Of a stretch of 8,149 nt of DNA, positions 6,992 to 8,149 are shown one piece after another. The translations under genes were made by a program, and so were the position numbers. Location: the NCBI GenBank assembly GCA_944342125.1, contig CALVMF010000050.1, forward strand, positions 1 through 8,149, written 5' to 3'. The notes below the pieces were generated by a model. That model did no database searches, had not been told where the DNA came from, and saw only the letters and a list, made by a program, of their open reading frames with translations. Each line of letters starts with the position of its first letter. Within the stretch, counting starts at the first letter, position 1. The DNA is from an uncultured Bacilli bacterium. Lineage in GTDB: Bacteria > Bacillota_I > Bacilli_A > RFN20 > CAG-826.

Positions 6992-8149
6992 TTAGTTCAG
7001 ACTCCTAATCTTATTAAAAAGTAATTCAGCACTATTTTTAGGCAAAATTTGTTCTAGTTCTTCTAATTTTGCATTTTTTAGTTCACTAATCGAAGGGAAT
7101 GCTTTAATTAATTGTTCTTTTCGCTTTTCGCCAATTCCTTCAATATCATCAAAAACACTATTAAAGACACTTTTATTTCTTTTCTTTATATGGGTAGTTA
7201 TTGCATAACGATGCACTTCATCTTGCATTCTCGTTAGTAGCAAAAATAACTTTTTCTCATCACCTAAATAATATTCATTAAAATTTTCATCGAGTAAAGC
7301 GCTTGTTCTATGTTTATCGGTTTTAACTAAACCAGCAATCTTAAAAGGCAAATTAAGTTCTTTTTTAACTTCTAGAGCCGTCTCAATTTGTCCCTTACCA
7401 CCATCAACAATAATCAAATCAGGCATTTTACCGTTTTCTTCCTTTACTCTTTTGTAGCGTCTAGTTAGCGTTTCTTTCATTGACGCCAAATCATCTTTTT
7501 TATTATACCCTTGAATGTTGAATTTTCGGTACATTTTTTTATAAGGCTGCCCATTAATAAATACTACCATCGCCCCAATTGCGTTTGTTCCTTGTAGATG
7601 AGAGTTATCAAAAAGTTCAATATGCGTTGGAGTTTTCATGTTTAATATTTCGCCAAGTCGATCAAGTAAAGACATCACATCATCATCAAGCTTAGCGGTT
7701 AAAAAGTGCTCATCAAGCGCTGCTTTTGCGTTTATTTCACAATTATCTAACACGTCGTGCAAACGACCTTTTATTGGAGAAAAAATATTAGCATCTAAAG
7801 ATGAAAGCAAATTTTCTCTTATTTCTTCATTAGATACGATAATTTCATTAGGAACGGCATTAATTTGGTAATATTGAAAAATAATATCGCTAACAAACTC
7901 GTTAATTTCTCCAATAATTTCATAACAAAATGTTCTTTTTGAAAGTAAAATTCCCTCACGATAATTAAAAAGTGAGATTGCAATATAATTCTCTCTTGTA
8001 TGAAAAGAAAAAAAATCACGATTTATTTTATCTTTAAATTCCACATTTTGCTTTTCTGTGATATGCATAATTGAATCGAGCATCTTTTTGTATTCATTAG
8101 CTCTTTCAAATTCTAAGTTTTCACTAGCTTTTTTTATTTTTTCTTTGAT
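6992..8149 (-). CDS. uvrC: UvrABC system protein C, C-terminal 385 residues, 5' end cut by window edge
   Basis: UvrC makes the dual incisions around a DNA lesion bound by UvrA-UvrB in nucleotide excision repair. The frame continues without a stop past an internal ATG at 8083 to the right edge. That upstream part carries the UvrB-binding UVR motif (KIKKASENLEFERANEYKK), so 8083 is not the true start. Counting from the edge, the RNase H-like nuclease domain shows Asp181 in FDNSH, Asp220 in NKKDDLASM, Asp249 in IIVDGGKGQ and His313 in DEVHRYAI. These match E. coli Asp399, Asp438, Asp466 and His538, and the first 39-residue spacing is identical. The C-terminal helix-hairpin-helix reads FDDIEGIGEKRKEQLI; its second hairpin (LPKNSAELLFNKI) is less typical. 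About 200 residues, including the GIY-YIG nuclease, lie outside. The TAA is followed immediately by the next gene. Confidence 0.97.
   Translation of the reverse strand: MKEKIKKASENLEFERANEYKKMLDSIMHITEKQNVEFKDKINRDFFSFHTRENYIAISLFNYREGILLSKRTFCYEIIGEINEFVSDIIFQYYQINAVPNEIIVSNEEIRENLLSSLDANIFSPIKGRLHDVLDNCEINAKAALDEHFLTAKLDDDVMSLLDRLGEILNMKTPTHIELFDNSHLQGTNAIGAMVVFINGQPYKKMYRKFNIQGYNKKDDLASMKETLTRRYKRVKEENGKMPDLIIVDGGKGQIETALEVKKELNLPFKIAGLVKTDKHRTSALLDENFNEYYLGDEKKLFLLLTRMQDEVHRYAITTHIKKRNKSVFNSVFDDIEGIGEKRKEQLIKAFPSISELKNAKLEELEQILPKNSAELLFNKIRSLN

Noticed and set aside
7638..7871. 77-codon open frame on the plus strand, Ser-rich.
   Set aside because: It is antisense to uvrC across its conserved coding region, and its Ser-rich composition is a by-product of that. 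It has no family resemblance.
7819..8019. 66-codon open frame on the minus strand with a hydrophobic start.
   Set aside because: It is a frame-shifted shadow of uvrC, and the uvrC frame is intact through the same bases.
8081..8083. In-frame ATG that could be taken as a complete 363-residue start for uvrC.
   Set aside because: The open frame continues to the window edge and the upstream codons encode a clear UVR motif, so this Met is internal.
1..8149. Possible recoding (UGA as Trp), suggested by the low GC content.
   Set aside because: Trp positions checked in valS, tig, lon and the unknown gene, including the invariant WWGHRIP of ValRS, are all TGG, and no frame needs TGA to be read through.

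Overview
The window is a compact, low-GC stretch of bacterial chromosome (AT-rich by eye, third codon positions mostly A or T). All real genes lie on the minus strand, so they are read from the right edge to the left. Trp is encoded by TGG in every gene where a Trp codon could be checked, and no in-frame TGA is needed, so the standard code applies and not the Mycoplasma/Spiroplasma UGA=Trp code. Base composition, strong AGGAGG-type Shine-Dalgarno sites and the tig-lon-engB order point to a low-GC Bacillota. A Bacilli lineage near the Mollicutes or Erysipelotrichia is my best guess, but taxonomy is inferred from style and synteny only.

Layout in transcription order: (1) 8149-6992, the 3' two thirds of uvrC, nucleotide excision repair endonuclease, cut by the window edge inside its UVR motif. 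(2) 6991-6026, an unrecognised, probably helical 321-residue protein whose ATG directly follows the uvrC stop. (3) 6025-5931, a 95-bp AT-rich gap with a probable promoter for the next group. (4) 5930-4503, tig, trigger factor, with a Lys/Thr-rich C-terminal tail. (5) 4473-2140, lon, ATP-dependent protease. (6) 2140-1538, engB/ysxC, ribosome-assembly GTPase, overlapping the lon stop by one base. (7) 1535-1, the first 511 codons of valS, valyl-tRNA synthetase, starting 2 bases after engB and running off the left edge.

The tig-lon-engB-valS group looks like one protein-synthesis and quality-control operon: nascent-chain folding, proteolysis, 50S maturation and tRNA charging. uvrC and the unknown gene form the tail of an upstream unit that may read through. 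No gap exceeds 300 bases. I see no RNA gene, mobile element, CRISPR array, phage gene or defence system. This is an ordinary housekeeping region; the points worth a second look are the unknown gene, the trigger factor tail, the absence of clpX and of a T-box leader, and an unusual pore-loop residue in Lon.
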